From the NCBI GenBank assembly GCA_002399435.1, contig DHDO01000089.1:1-31427 (forward strand): a stretch of DNA of 31,427 nt. The letters run 5' to 3'. The notes under the pieces are model-generated. The model saw nothing but the letters and a program-made list of their open reading frames with translations, ran no database searches and was not told the DNA's origin. Position numbers and translations under genes: made by a program. This document shows positions 1 to 6,949 of this stretch, in pieces; position 1 is the first letter of the stretch; every line of letters begins with the position of its first letter. Source of the stretch: Firmicutes bacterium UBA4874 (lineage in GTDB: Bacteria > Bacillota > Clostridia > Caldicoprobacterales > DTU083).

Positions 1-27
1 TCAGATCAATCAGATCAATCAGACCAA
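1..27. repeat. 9-bp tandem repeat, three copies, at the window edge
   Basis: Three adjacent copies of TCAGATCAA (the third is TCAGACCAA) lie just ahead of the nitrilase gene. The repeat starts at the first base of the window, so more copies may lie outside. No function can be assigned; it sits where a promoter or leader of the downstream gene would be. Confidence 0.6.
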
Positions 28-52
28 CCATCTGAAGAGAGAGTGGTTACCC

Positions 53-931
53 ATGAAAAATTTCAAAGTCGCATTATTACAGCTTTTGCCGGAAGGCACC
101 CTGGAAGGCAACCTGCAAAAGGGAATGGAATATTGCAGGAAAGCAAGGGAAGCGGGCGCGGATCTGGCACTGTTCCCTGAAATGTGGAGCATTGGCTATC
201 ATATGTCGGGAGATCCTGAGGAATGGAAGGCAAACGCCGTATCAGCCAATGATGAGTTTGTCAGATCATTTGGCCGGCTTGCGAAAGAACTCCATATGGC
301 GATCGGTATCACTTTTCTTGAAAAGTACGATCCGCTGCCGAGAAACACCCTTTGCCTGTTCGACCGTTTCGGCAACAAGGTACTTACTTACGCAAAGGTA
401 CATACCTGTGATTTTGATGTGGAAAACAATTTAACAGCTGGTGATGACTTTTATGTCACCGATCTGGACACGGCGCAGGGGAGCGTAAAAATCGGCGCAA
501 TGATCTGCTATGACCGCGAATTTCCCGAAAGCGCCAGGATTCTGATGCTGAAGGGAGCCGAAATAATCCTGGTGCCGAACGCTTGCCCGATGGAGATTAA
601 CCGCATTTCCCAATTGCGGGCAAGAGCCTTTGAAAATATGGTCGGCATTGCGACAGTCAATTATCCAACGGGCAATCCCGATTGCAACGGTCATTCCACT
701 GCTTTTGACGGGATTGCATATCGGCCTTCTGAATCCGGTTCAAGGGATACGCTCTTAATGGAAGCCGGTGAAAGGGAAGGAATCTATATCGCAGATTTTC
801 CTGTAGATGAGATCCGGGAATACAGGAAGCATGAAGTACATGGCAATGCCTATCGTCATCCGCAAAAATATAAGCTTCTTGTTTCGGAGAGGATTGAAGA
901 GCCTTTCATCCGAAAGGACTATAGAAAGTAG
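53..931 (+). CDS. Carbon-nitrogen hydrolase (nitrilase superfamily amidase)
   Basis: This 292-residue protein has the full nitrilase-superfamily catalytic triad. Glu43 lies in the FPEMW segment, Lys115 in YAKVHTCDF, and Cys152 in ICYDREFPES. Family members hydrolyse C-N bonds of amides or N-carbamoyl compounds through a cysteine thioester in the cytosol. The substrate is not evident. The length is normal for the family and no signal peptide is present. The ATG follows a purine-rich GAAGAGAGAG stretch, which is a modest ribosome binding site. The next gene is 280 bp away, so this is probably a single-gene unit or the end of an operon that begins outside the window. An omega-amidase, an N-carbamoylputrescine amidase or an aliphatic amidase are all possible; the sequence alone does not choose between them. 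Confidence 0.9.
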   Translation: MKNFKVALLQLLPEGTLEGNLQKGMEYCRKAREAGADLALFPEMWSIGYHMSGDPEEWKANAVSANDEFVRSFGRLAKELHMAIGITFLEKYDPLPRNTLCLFDRFGNKVLTYAKVHTCDFDVENNLTAGDDFYVTDLDTAQGSVKIGAMICYDREFPESARILMLKGAEIILVPNACPMEINRISQLRARAFENMVGIATVNYPTGNPDCNGHSTAFDGIAYRPSESGSRDTLLMEAGEREGIYIADFPVDEIREYRKHEVHGNAYRHPQKYKLLVSERIEEPFIRKDYRK

Positions 932-942
932 GACAACCCTTT

Positions 943-1091
943 GGGCTTACATACTCAGTGGAAAGTACTATGACGGAGTTCTGCCCGATGGTGATAGGGG
1001 CATGATGAAGAAGGGTTTTCAGGATCTTTTTCGACATGTGCTGAAGCTTATTGCAGAGCAAGGCTGTGAGCTGGGTCTGATAAGCCGTTGA
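943..1091 (+). pseudogene. Possible gene remnant after the nitrilase gene (uncertain)
   Basis: Right after the nitrilase stop there is an open stretch of about 50 codons, ending in TGA at 1089-1091, that reads like protein (for example GYYDGVLPDG-like and FRHVLKLIAEQGCELGL-like segments). It lacks a start codon with a ribosome binding site, because its frame runs back into the nitrilase gene. It may be the 3' end of a decayed gene. I do not recognise the family, and chance coding is possible. Confidence 0.2.
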
Positions 1092-1113
1092 TGGAAATGC
1101 AGTTTTAAAACTT

Positions 1114-1142
1114 TATTGACTCAAAATGTATTGGCTCAAATG
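1114..1142. repeat. Imperfect 14-15 bp direct repeat upstream of the sigma factor gene
   Basis: TATTGACTCAAAATG is followed directly by TATTGGCTCAAATG. The pair lies about 75-100 bp ahead of the sigma factor start and contains a TTGACT that could serve as a -35 element. It may be a regulator site, but no matching -10 is convincing. Confidence 0.4.
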
Positions 1143-1213
1143 AACCTTTTGGTATGCCATGGCGTCTTATGTTGTGAAACCGGTTTTAATTGTGAAGCTT
1201 TGGAGGTGAAAAC

Positions 1214-2494
1214 TTGACGCATGGCGAAATAGAGCAGCTTTATCTGGAACATCGGCGTGCTTTGGAGCGGTTTGTATTCTTCAAAACACCCAGCAGAGAG
1301 GACGCCGAGGACATCTTGCAGGATGTTCTGCTGAAAGTGCTTGAAAAGAGCGATACACTTCAAAACGCGAATCATTTCAAGCCATGGCTGTTCCAAATCG
1401 CCGCCAACAGAATCAGGGACTTTTACCGCAGACGTGCCAGGCAACCCGACATTTCGCTTGATGAAAGGAAAGATGAAATCGTCAGCCTTTCCCGATATGG
1501 CAGAACGGTTGGGGAAAATGTATATGATACACTGGATGCGCTTCGGGACAATGACAGGGAAATTCTCGAAATGGTCTATTTGCAGAACAAGCCGCAATCA
1601 GAGATTGCGCAATTGCTGAATATACCTGTCGGAACGGTAAAAAGTCGCCTGTACACAGCAAAACAACACTTTCGCGCCGAATATGGCGAGGAAAAGCCGA
1701 AAGGAGTTCTTATGAGTCAATTACCGGAAATATGCCCTGATTATAAAATCAAACGATCCGGATTATCACCGTTTGATGTACGATGGGAAGAGCTGATGGG
1801 TTGGTTCATCGTTCCGAAGCTGGGGGAAAATATCTCCTGGGCGATGTATGAATTTCCGGAGCGCAGACAATCCGAAAGGTATGATATTAAAGTCGTCGGC
1901 CGCGCTTCTGTCCATGGCGTGGAAGGTGTGGAGATCACTGTAACCGATACGAATGGCGGAACACATGAGAGCAAACCCGACCAGCGCAATATCACACGTT
2001 CGTTCGTGGCACAGCTTACAGACACGCATTCCAGGTTTCTGGCAGAAAGCCATACGGCTCACGGAGTGAAAAAAATCTTTACGTTCCTTGATGGTGATGA
2101 ATTTCTGGAGAATTGGGGATTTGGAGAAGACAACTGTGGTAACAACATATTTCCAAAACAAAACGGTCATATCATTCGAAACGGCTCTGAGATAACCTGT
2201 GACCGGGAGAATGGCCTGCTGGATGTTGTCGGAAGATATACCATTACCATTGGCGGCAAAGCCTATGACACAATTTGTGTCATGGATGCGGAATGCTATA
2301 ACGGCACGCTTTCGGAGCAGTACATCGATGAGAAAGGGCGGACCATTCTCTGGCGGCGTTTTAACCGGAACGATTGGCGCATCAGCCATTACAAAAAGCT
2401 GTGGAGTGAGATCCTTCCTAAAAATGAGAAACTTTCACTGAATGGTAAATCCTATGTTCACTGGTATGACTGCATTACCAATTATATCCTGTAA
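1214..2494 (+). CDS. ECF-type RNA polymerase sigma factor with a long C-terminal domain of unknown function
   Basis: Residues 4-70 form sigma region 2, with the DAEDILQDVLLKVL core-binding helix and WLFQIAANRIRDFYRR at the -10 recognition part. Residues 108-155 form region 4, with the helix-turn-helix SEIAQLLNIPVGTVKSRLY. Together they identify a group IV sigma factor that directs RNA polymerase to special promoters. A normal ECF protein ends near residue 170-190; this one continues for about 260 residues as a soluble, beta-rich-looking domain without membrane segments. Such extensions often sense a signal or replace an anti-sigma factor. No separate anti-sigma gene is visible nearby. The start is TTG at 1214, with GGAGGTG at 1202-1208. 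A second ribosome binding site and ATG lie inside the gene at the domain boundary (see the entry at 1700). The C-terminal domain is not one I recognise. Confidence 0.85.
   Translation: MTHGEIEQLYLEHRRALERFVFFKTPSREDAEDILQDVLLKVLEKSDTLQNANHFKPWLFQIAANRIRDFYRRRARQPDISLDERKDEIVSLSRYGRTVGENVYDTLDALRDNDREILEMVYLQNKPQSEIAQLLNIPVGTVKSRLYTAKQHFRAEYGEEKPKGVLMSQLPEICPDYKIKRSGLSPFDVRWEELMGWFIVPKLGENISWAMYEFPERRQSERYDIKVVGRASVHGVEGVEITVTDTNGGTHESKPDQRNITRSFVAQLTDTHSRFLAESHTAHGVKKIFTFLDGDEFLENWGFGEDNCGNNIFPKQNGHIIRNGSEITCDRENGLLDVVGRYTITIGGKAYDTICVMDAECYNGTLSEQYIDEKGRTILWRRFNRNDWRISHYKKLWSEILPKNEKLSLNGKSYVHWYDCITNYIL
1700..1714 (+). promoter_or_regulatory. Internal ribosome binding site and ATG at the sigma/C-terminal domain boundary
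   Basis: AAAGGAG at 1700-1706 is followed after 5 bases by an in-frame ATG at 1712-1714 (residue 167). This is exactly where sigma region 4 ends and the extra domain begins. Initiation here would give a free 260-residue C-terminal domain (1712-2494). The motif and its position are seen; its use in the cell is inferred. Confidence 0.5.
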
Positions 2495-2538
2495 CTGGTT
2501 AGGGCTGCTGTCTGAGTTTGCTTAGGAATCTCATAAGG

Positions 2539-2573
2539 AACAGGCGCCTGTTTTTTTATGACAGACGCCTGTT
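2539..2573 (+). terminator. Hairpin between convergent genes, likely terminator of the sigma factor gene
   Basis: AACAGGCG pairs with CGCCTGTT, with an inner CTGT/ACAG extension after one mismatch. The inner palindrome ACAGGCGCCTGT can also fold alone and is followed by seven T. It lies 45 bp past the sigma gene stop and ahead of the convergent small gene. Confidence 0.6.
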
Positions 2574-2616
2574 TCAGCACTCTGGTGTTTGTTTTCTCTT
2601 TCCTTACAAAAGATTT

Positions 2617-2976
2617 TTATTTGAGAAGGAGGTCTTTCTTTTCAAGAATCGCTGCAGCAGCGGAACAAGCAGGGCAATCACAATATTTCGCTCCGGCAGA
2701 CCGAATCTTCTTTGCATGATCTGCCATATTTCTGGCAGCATCCGCTCCCAGAACCTGTTTCCCGTCGGCCGATTCTGCGAAACTGATTAAATTGTCAATT
2801 GGCATAATGTCCTCTGACAGCTCATGAAGATATTTTCTTGTCTCCGCGGCTTCCTTTTCGGTTCCAAGCGCGTTCAGCCAGTCCTGTGCCGCTGATTTTG
2901 CCTCAGTGCAGCAGGATGGCGCCTGCATCAGTTCCTTTGTTTTTTCAACTGTATCTTCCAATACTTTCTGATCCAT
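2617..2976 (-). CDS. Small conserved cysteine-containing protein, function unknown
   Basis: This 119-residue acidic, mostly helical protein has a Cys-Cys pair at residues 22-23 and a CDCPAC cluster (Cys99, Cys101, Cys104) near the end. It has no signal peptide or membrane helix. The arrangement suggests metal binding or a redox role, but that is inference. From memory, similar small clostridial proteins carry a misleading 'Hsp90' label in databases; no Hsp90 domain is visible here. The gene is a single unit with its own strong promoter at 3013-3041. AAGAAGGAAT serves as ribosome binding site ahead of the ATG. It is convergent with the sigma factor gene. Confidence 0.8.
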   Translation of the reverse strand: MDQKVLEDTVEKTKELMQAPSCCTEAKSAAQDWLNALGTEKEAAETRKYLHELSEDIMPIDNLISFAESADGKQVLGADAARNMADHAKKIRSAGAKYCDCPACSAAAAILEKKDLLLK

Positions 2977-3012
2977 GATTGAGATTCCTTCTTTCTTCTG
3001 GCGTTTGCCTAT

Positions 3013-3041
3013 ATTCTACCACAATATCTTATCCTTTACAA
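3013..3041 (-). promoter_or_regulatory. SigA-type promoter of the small cysteine protein gene
   Basis: On the minus strand, TTGTAA (3036-3041) and TAGAAT (3013-3018) are separated by 17 bp. The -10 lies about 37 bp ahead of the start codon. Both boxes are close to consensus. Confidence 0.65.
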
Positions 3042-3216
3042 TTGCAGGATATCCTTAAACTTTATATTATGTATTTTATAGGATGCCTCAAAGGCAAAAT
3101 CTGCAGTTGTCCGTAGGCCAAATCAACTGAAAGGATTGGGGGATGGATGACGCACAGATATTTACCGCCTTTCATACATTGTATTGGAAATATCAAAAAC
3201 AGAAAGGGGAATCATT

Positions 3217-3324
3217 TTGGGCTATTATTGGTATCCATATTTAGGCTATCAGGAGGAATGTCAGCAGGTTCCAATTCAGTTTCCTCCGTAGCATCAGCCC
3301 GTACAGCCAGGTCTGGAAACTCTG
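3217..3324 (+). pseudogene. Interrupted original 5' end of the dehydrogenase gene, with in-frame TAG at 3289
   Basis: A TTG at 3217 with ribosome binding site AGAAAGGGGA (3201-3210, 6-base spacing) opens a frame reading GYYWYPYLGYQEE and later QFPP, then TAG (3289-3291), then HQPVQPGLETL. It runs without shift into the dehydrogenase ATG at 3325. Related dehydrogenases of this subfamily have an N-terminal PPQHQ...QPG segment at this place, so TAG stands where CAG (Gln) is expected. Without the stop the protein would have 300 residues, the usual family size. It is either a nonsense mutation, a sequencing error or a read-through site. Confidence 0.7.
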
Positions 3325-4119
3325 ATGGAACCGAAACCTGTTTTTGACCGGCCGAGCTACATCGGAACCGGCAAGCTGAAGGACAAGGTGGCATTGATTA
3401 CCGGAGGGGACAGCGGGATCGGAAGAGCTACTGCGGTTGCGTTTGCCAAAGAAGGTGCAGATATCTGCATCGCCTATTACAACGAACACGAAGACGCACA
3501 AATTACAAAATCTTATATCGAAGCACAGGGGAGAAGATGCCTTTTAATGGCAGGGGATATAAGAGATGAAATGTTTTGCCGAAAGGCGGTAGCCTGTACG
3601 GTTTCTACTTTTGGCGGCCTTGATATTCTGGTGAACAATGCCGGAGTACAGTTTCCACAGGCAAGTATTGAGGATATTTCCATAGATCAAATGGTACTTA
3701 CTTTTGAAGTAAATTTTTTTGGTATGTTCATTATGACGAAGACAGCTTTACCTTATTTGAAATGCGGAAGCTCCATCATCAATACAACATCCATTACTGC
3801 ATATGTGGGGAATGATCAGTTGATTGATTATTCCAGCACGAAAGGCGCCATTGTCAGCTTTACCCGTGCCATGGCCCGTTCTGTCGTATCAAAGGGCATT
3901 CGGGTCAATGCAGTCGCTCCGGGCCCGATCTGGACCCCGCTTCAGCCAGCCAGCTGGCCTGCCTGTGTCATTCCGACATTTGGTTCGGACACCCCGATGA
4001 AAAGAGCGGGACAGCCGGTGGAACTGGCGCCGACCTATGTATACCTGGCAAGTGAAGACTCTTCTTACGTTACAGGTCAGGTTCTTCATGTGGATGCCGG
4101 ACAATCCATGCAGTCCTGA
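3325..4119 (+). CDS. Short-chain dehydrogenase/reductase (SDR), YghA/YhdF-like, 5' end disrupted
   Basis: This is an NAD(P)-dependent oxidoreductase of the classical SDR family. It has the Rossmann motif TGGDSGIG (residues 26-33), NNAG at 104-107, and the catalytic Ser156, Tyr169 and Lys173 (YSSTK). The C-terminal AVAPGPIWTPL segment and the end SYVTGQVLHVDAG are also typical. The segment MEPKPVFDRPSYIGTGKLKDK before the nucleotide site is characteristic of the longer SDR subfamily that includes E. coli YghA and B. subtilis YhdF. The ATG at 3325 has no good ribosome binding site, and the natural start is probably TTG 3217, which is cut off by TAG at 3289 (separate entry). The core fold is complete from 3325, so a shortened enzyme may still be made. 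The substrate is unknown. The gene ends at a clear terminator. Confidence 0.8.
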   Translation: MEPKPVFDRPSYIGTGKLKDKVALITGGDSGIGRATAVAFAKEGADICIAYYNEHEDAQITKSYIEAQGRRCLLMAGDIRDEMFCRKAVACTVSTFGGLDILVNNAGVQFPQASIEDISIDQMVLTFEVNFFGMFIMTKTALPYLKCGSSIINTTSITAYVGNDQLIDYSSTKGAIVSFTRAMARSVVSKGIRVNAVAPGPIWTPLQPASWPACVIPTFGSDTPMKRAGQPVELAPTYVYLASEDSSYVTGQVLHVDAGQSMQS

Positions 4120-4183
4120 TAAATGTGATAAATGGAGCATAACGTTTGCAAGGAAATGAAATTCCAATGGATCAGGAACGATA

Positions 4184-4216
4184 AAGCATTCTGCATTTCA
4201 CACAGGATGCTTTTTT
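4184..4216 (+). terminator. Rho-independent terminator of the dehydrogenase gene
   Basis: AAGCATTCTG pairs with CAGGATGCTT (10 bp with one G-T pair, 9-base loop), followed by a run of six T. It lies 65 bp past the dehydrogenase stop. Confidence 0.8.
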
Positions 4217-4221
4217 GTGCC

Positions 4222-4250
4222 TGTTCATTTTCCTTGTTTTCTGATAAAAT
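4222..4250 (+). promoter_or_regulatory. Likely extended -10 promoter of the DUF512 gene
   Basis: TGATAAAAT (extended -10, TAAAAT at 4245-4250) lies 17 bp after a weak -35, TGTTCA (4222-4227). It follows the upstream terminator and is about 105 bp ahead of the start codon. Confidence 0.45.
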
Positions 4251-4354
4251 AGTGGATAGTTTTATTGCAGGTTCTGTCTGCTTGGCTTTCCACGGAGAAT
4301 GGAAGAATATCAGGATTGGAATAGAGAAAGTTTTTCTTTTGAAAGGTGATTGGT

Positions 4355-5797
4355 TTGGCAAAAAGAGAGAATAGAGGGAATCAGGAACATCGAATAAAAA
4401 AAGTTGATCCGAATTCAATCGGAGAGGAAATGGGAATCGAAGCGGGAGATGTCCTGTTGACCATAAATAAGAAAGGGATCGAGGATGTATTTGATTACCG
4501 GTATTTGATCCAGGATGAATATATTGAAGTGGTAATCAGGAAGCAAAACGGCGAAGAATGGCTGCTGGAGATTGAAAAAGATTACGATGACGATCTGGGA
4601 ATCGAATTTGACAACAGTCTGATGAGCGATTTCCGTTCCTGCAGCAATCAGTGCATATTTTGCTTCATCGATCAGATGCCGCCTGGTATGAGAAAGACAC
4701 TTTATTTCAAGGATGATGATTCCAGACTGTCCTTTTTGCAGGGGAATTATATTACCCTGACCAATATGCAGGACAGAGACATCGAAAGAATTATCCGAAT
4801 GCATCTTGCTCCGATCAACATATCGGTACAGACCACCAATCCGGAACTTCGCTGTAAAATGCTTCATAACCGGTTTGCAGGAGAAAAGCTCCGGTATCTG
4901 GATGCTCTCTGTGAGGCTCACATTGAGATGAATGGACAAATTGTACTATGTAAGGATATCAATGACGGCGGAGAACTGGACAGAACTATAGATGATCTTT
5001 CCAGGTATCTTCCCTTTATGCGAAGTGTTTCTGTGGTTCCGGCCGGGATTACAAAGTACCGTCAGAATTTGTATCCGCTTGAAATGTATAATAAACAGGA
5101 ATCAGCAGAGGTGATTGATCAGATCGAAAGCAGACAAAAGGAATTTTATGAACAATATGGGCTCCATTTTGTTCACGCCAGTGACGAATGGTATATCGCC
5201 GCAGAGAAGGATTTTCCGGAAGAAGATCGATATGACGGCTATATCCAGTTGGAAAACGGTGTTGGCATGATGAGGCTTTTTATAAATGAATTTTATGAAG
5301 CACTGGCGAAGGCTCAGAAAGACCGGGAGAAAGGGAAGATACCGGGCAGTCTATCCAGGACTCTCACCATTGCCACCGGAAAGCTTGCCTATCCGACCAT
5401 ACAGGGTTTTGCGGATCAGATCATGAGACTTTTTCCGGGGATAACTATCCACGTGTGCTGCATACGGAATCAGTTTTTTGGAGAGACCATCACCGTGTCC
5501 GGTCTGATTACCGGACAGGATCTCATCGGGCAGTTGCGGGAAAGGAAGGAAAGCGGGGAATCCTCTGGAAAGGTATTGCTGATCCCCTCCAATATGCTGA
5601 GGACCGGAGAGCAGACATTCCTGGACGATGTTACGGTAAGTGATGTGGAAAAGGAGCTGGGAATGAAGGTAATTGTATTGGAACCGGGTGGAAAGGAATT
5701 TCTGGATGCGATTTTAAATGGTAAGTATCCGTCGAATGGGGACAACGGCAATGACAACTCGGCTTATATAAAAGTGTATAGGAACAGGGGAAAATAG
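4355..5797 (+). CDS. DUF512 family protein (PDZ plus radical-SAM-like iron-sulfur protein)
   Basis: The protein starts with a PDZ-like segment (about residues 10-60, with VDPNSIGEEMGIEAGDVLLTIN). It then has a Cys-x3-Cys-x2-Cys cluster in CSNQCIFCF (4346-based numbering Cys99, Cys103, Cys106). This cluster is typical of radical-SAM-type 4Fe-4S binding. The C-terminal DUF512 part holds TGKLAYPTIQGFADQ and the closing LEPGGKEFLDAI. The family is widespread in Clostridia and cyanobacteria and its reaction is not established. I chose TTG 4355 because AAAGGTGA (4342-4349) lies 5 bases ahead; GTG at 4346 is the alternative and overlaps that site. This gives 480 residues, normal length. In many clostridia the GTPase gene der follows this gene; here it does not. 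Confidence 0.88.
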   Translation: MAKRENRGNQEHRIKKVDPNSIGEEMGIEAGDVLLTINKKGIEDVFDYRYLIQDEYIEVVIRKQNGEEWLLEIEKDYDDDLGIEFDNSLMSDFRSCSNQCIFCFIDQMPPGMRKTLYFKDDDSRLSFLQGNYITLTNMQDRDIERIIRMHLAPINISVQTTNPELRCKMLHNRFAGEKLRYLDALCEAHIEMNGQIVLCKDINDGGELDRTIDDLSRYLPFMRSVSVVPAGITKYRQNLYPLEMYNKQESAEVIDQIESRQKEFYEQYGLHFVHASDEWYIAAEKDFPEEDRYDGYIQLENGVGMMRLFINEFYEALAKAQKDREKGKIPGSLSRTLTIATGKLAYPTIQGFADQIMRLFPGITIHVCCIRNQFFGETITVSGLITGQDLIGQLRERKESGESSGKVLLIPSNMLRTGEQTFLDDVTVSDVEKELGMKVIVLEPGGKEFLDAILNGKYPSNGDNGNDNSAYIKVYRNRGK

Positions 5798-5895
5798 GTA
5801 TAAGGAGGGCAGCTGTTTTGAAGTCGCCTGACTCTGGATGTTACTTTTTCTATTCATGAAATATTTAACTAATACTATCAAATTGTTAAAATATC

Positions 5896-5924
5896 TTGAC
5901 AATCAAGAATGTTCCAATTATGCT
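5896..5924 (+). promoter_or_regulatory. SigA-type promoter ahead of the small membrane protein
   Basis: A perfect TTGACA (5896-5901) is separated by 17 bp from TATGCT (5919-5924). It would give a leader of about 135 nt before the ATG at 6065. Confidence 0.65.
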
Positions 5925-6064
5925 ATGGATAGATGGGTTTTTTTATATAGAGTTAACGATAACCAGATGAAATAGAGTGGGCAGAAGATAATATACTGTA
6001 CAGAGAAGTTAATGTTTTTTCCAGTACTTGTATCGCTGGCAGCAATGGGCAAATGGAGGGCGTT

Positions 6065-6319
6065 ATGAGAGCAATGATCACAATAATATCTATAGTGATT
6101 TTGACATTTGTATGGTTGTTGATGGTACATAAAAATAGAATCAATTCCACAGGATATAACGTTGTCTTGTGTTTTATTTCTGCCGGAATAAGTTCACTTT
6201 TTCCTAAAGTGGGGGTTCCAGTACAGATTATTTTCTGGGTAGTGATATTTATAGTATTGTATTGGGGGGCAAAGATATATATCCGTAGAAAACAAAATGG
6301 GCCCAACCCTGATGCTTGA
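6065..6319 (+). CDS. Small membrane protein, function unknown
   Basis: This 84-residue hydrophobic protein has a membrane helix at about residues 3-21 and a strong one at about 51-70, with a weaker hydrophobic part between. It ends in a basic, polar tail (RRKQNGPNPDA). The chosen ATG at 6065 has GGAGGG at 6055-6060; an in-frame ATG at 6053 overlaps that site and is less likely. A good promoter lies upstream. The stop codon is followed, in the same frame, by a decayed ABC-ATPase fragment, so this gene may be what is left of a rearranged transporter locus. I do not recognise the family, and a chance hydrophobic frame cannot be excluded. Confidence 0.55.
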   Translation: MRAMITIISIVILTFVWLLMVHKNRINSTGYNVVLCFISAGISSLFPKVGVPVQIIFWVVIFIVLYWGAKIYIRRKQNGPNPDA

Positions 6320-6517
6320 TATAATGGCGAACAGCAACGTATCGCCATCGTCAGGTGCCTGGCACATCATTCCATGGTAAATGCTGCAGATGAACCCACA
6401 GGGAATCTGGATGATGAGAATACCCGGGCAGTTATGGATTTGCTGCTGTATTTGGCTCATAATGAGGGAAAGATATCACTCCCGTTGCAGATGGAGGTTG
6501 GACTGCCCATTAATTGA
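6320..6517 (+). pseudogene. Remnant of an ABC transporter ATP-binding protein (LolD/MacB-like)
   Basis: Starting right after the small membrane protein, this frame reads [17 protein letters not shown], then [20 protein letters not shown]. These are the C-terminal half of the ABC signature (usually [14 protein letters not shown]) and a Walker B region with the ADEPTGNLD motif typical of LolD/MacB-type ATPases. Walker A, the Q-loop, the first part of the signature and the H-loop are absent, and the frame stops at 6517. There is no start codon or ribosome binding site of its own. It is a deletion remnant and cannot make a working ATPase. Confidence 0.8.
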
Positions 6518-6600
6518 CAAAGCGGCATGATCCAGCTGCGATGGGATTGGTACAACAGTTTTCGGCAGGATACAAATAAATATTCAGAGACAAAGTGACC

Positions 6601-6641
6601 ATCGGCCATATGTGAGTTGTTTACATATGGCCGATTTTTTT
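6601..6641 (+). terminator. Strong Rho-independent terminator
   Basis: ATCGGCCATATGT pairs perfectly with ACATATGGCCGAT (13 bp, 9-base loop), followed by a T-rich run. It closes the small membrane protein and ABC remnant unit. Confidence 0.92.
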
Positions 6642-6779
6642 ATAAAAAAACAGCACAGGGAATTCTCATATCTTACTATTCGACACAAAAAGCCATTTAG
6701 TTGTATTAAAATACATTAAATATCAAAATATATAGGATATATATGACAAAGAAAAACAATACATAATTAGGAATATATG
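6642..6779. other. AT-rich intergenic segment without recognisable genes
   Basis: Between the terminator and the subtilase promoter the DNA is markedly AT-rich, with several short ATAT and TAAAAT runs. No open frame with a ribosome binding site was seen. It is likely upstream promoter or regulator-binding DNA for the subtilase gene. Confidence 0.5.
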
Positions 6780-6808
6780 TTGACTTATAAATTTACTGGT
6801 GCTAATAT
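6780..6808 (+). promoter_or_regulatory. SigA-type promoter of the subtilase gene
   Basis: TTGACT (6780-6785) and TAATAT (6803-6808) are separated by 17 bp. The predicted leader to the ATG at 6950 is about 135 nt. It contains an extra AAGGAGG at 6892-6898 that serves no clear start codon. Confidence 0.7.
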
Positions 6809-6949
6809 ATATAACAATATATGTATAAATAAAACAATACCCCTATATCCGTAGAGATCTGCAATAAAGGATAATCGTCAAATATGAGGGGAAGGAGGAC
6901 ACAACAACTGGCGGATATCTTTTAAAATATGAATAGGAGTGATAGAAAG

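Noticed and set aside
3147..3347. 66-residue frame overlapping the dehydrogenase 5' region
   Set aside because: The other frame matches the conserved SDR N-terminal segment, so this one is a shadow.
6884..6925. Short leader peptide (13 codons) ahead of the subtilase
   Set aside because: It has no ribosome binding site of its own; the AAGGAGG lies inside it. Nothing links it to regulation.
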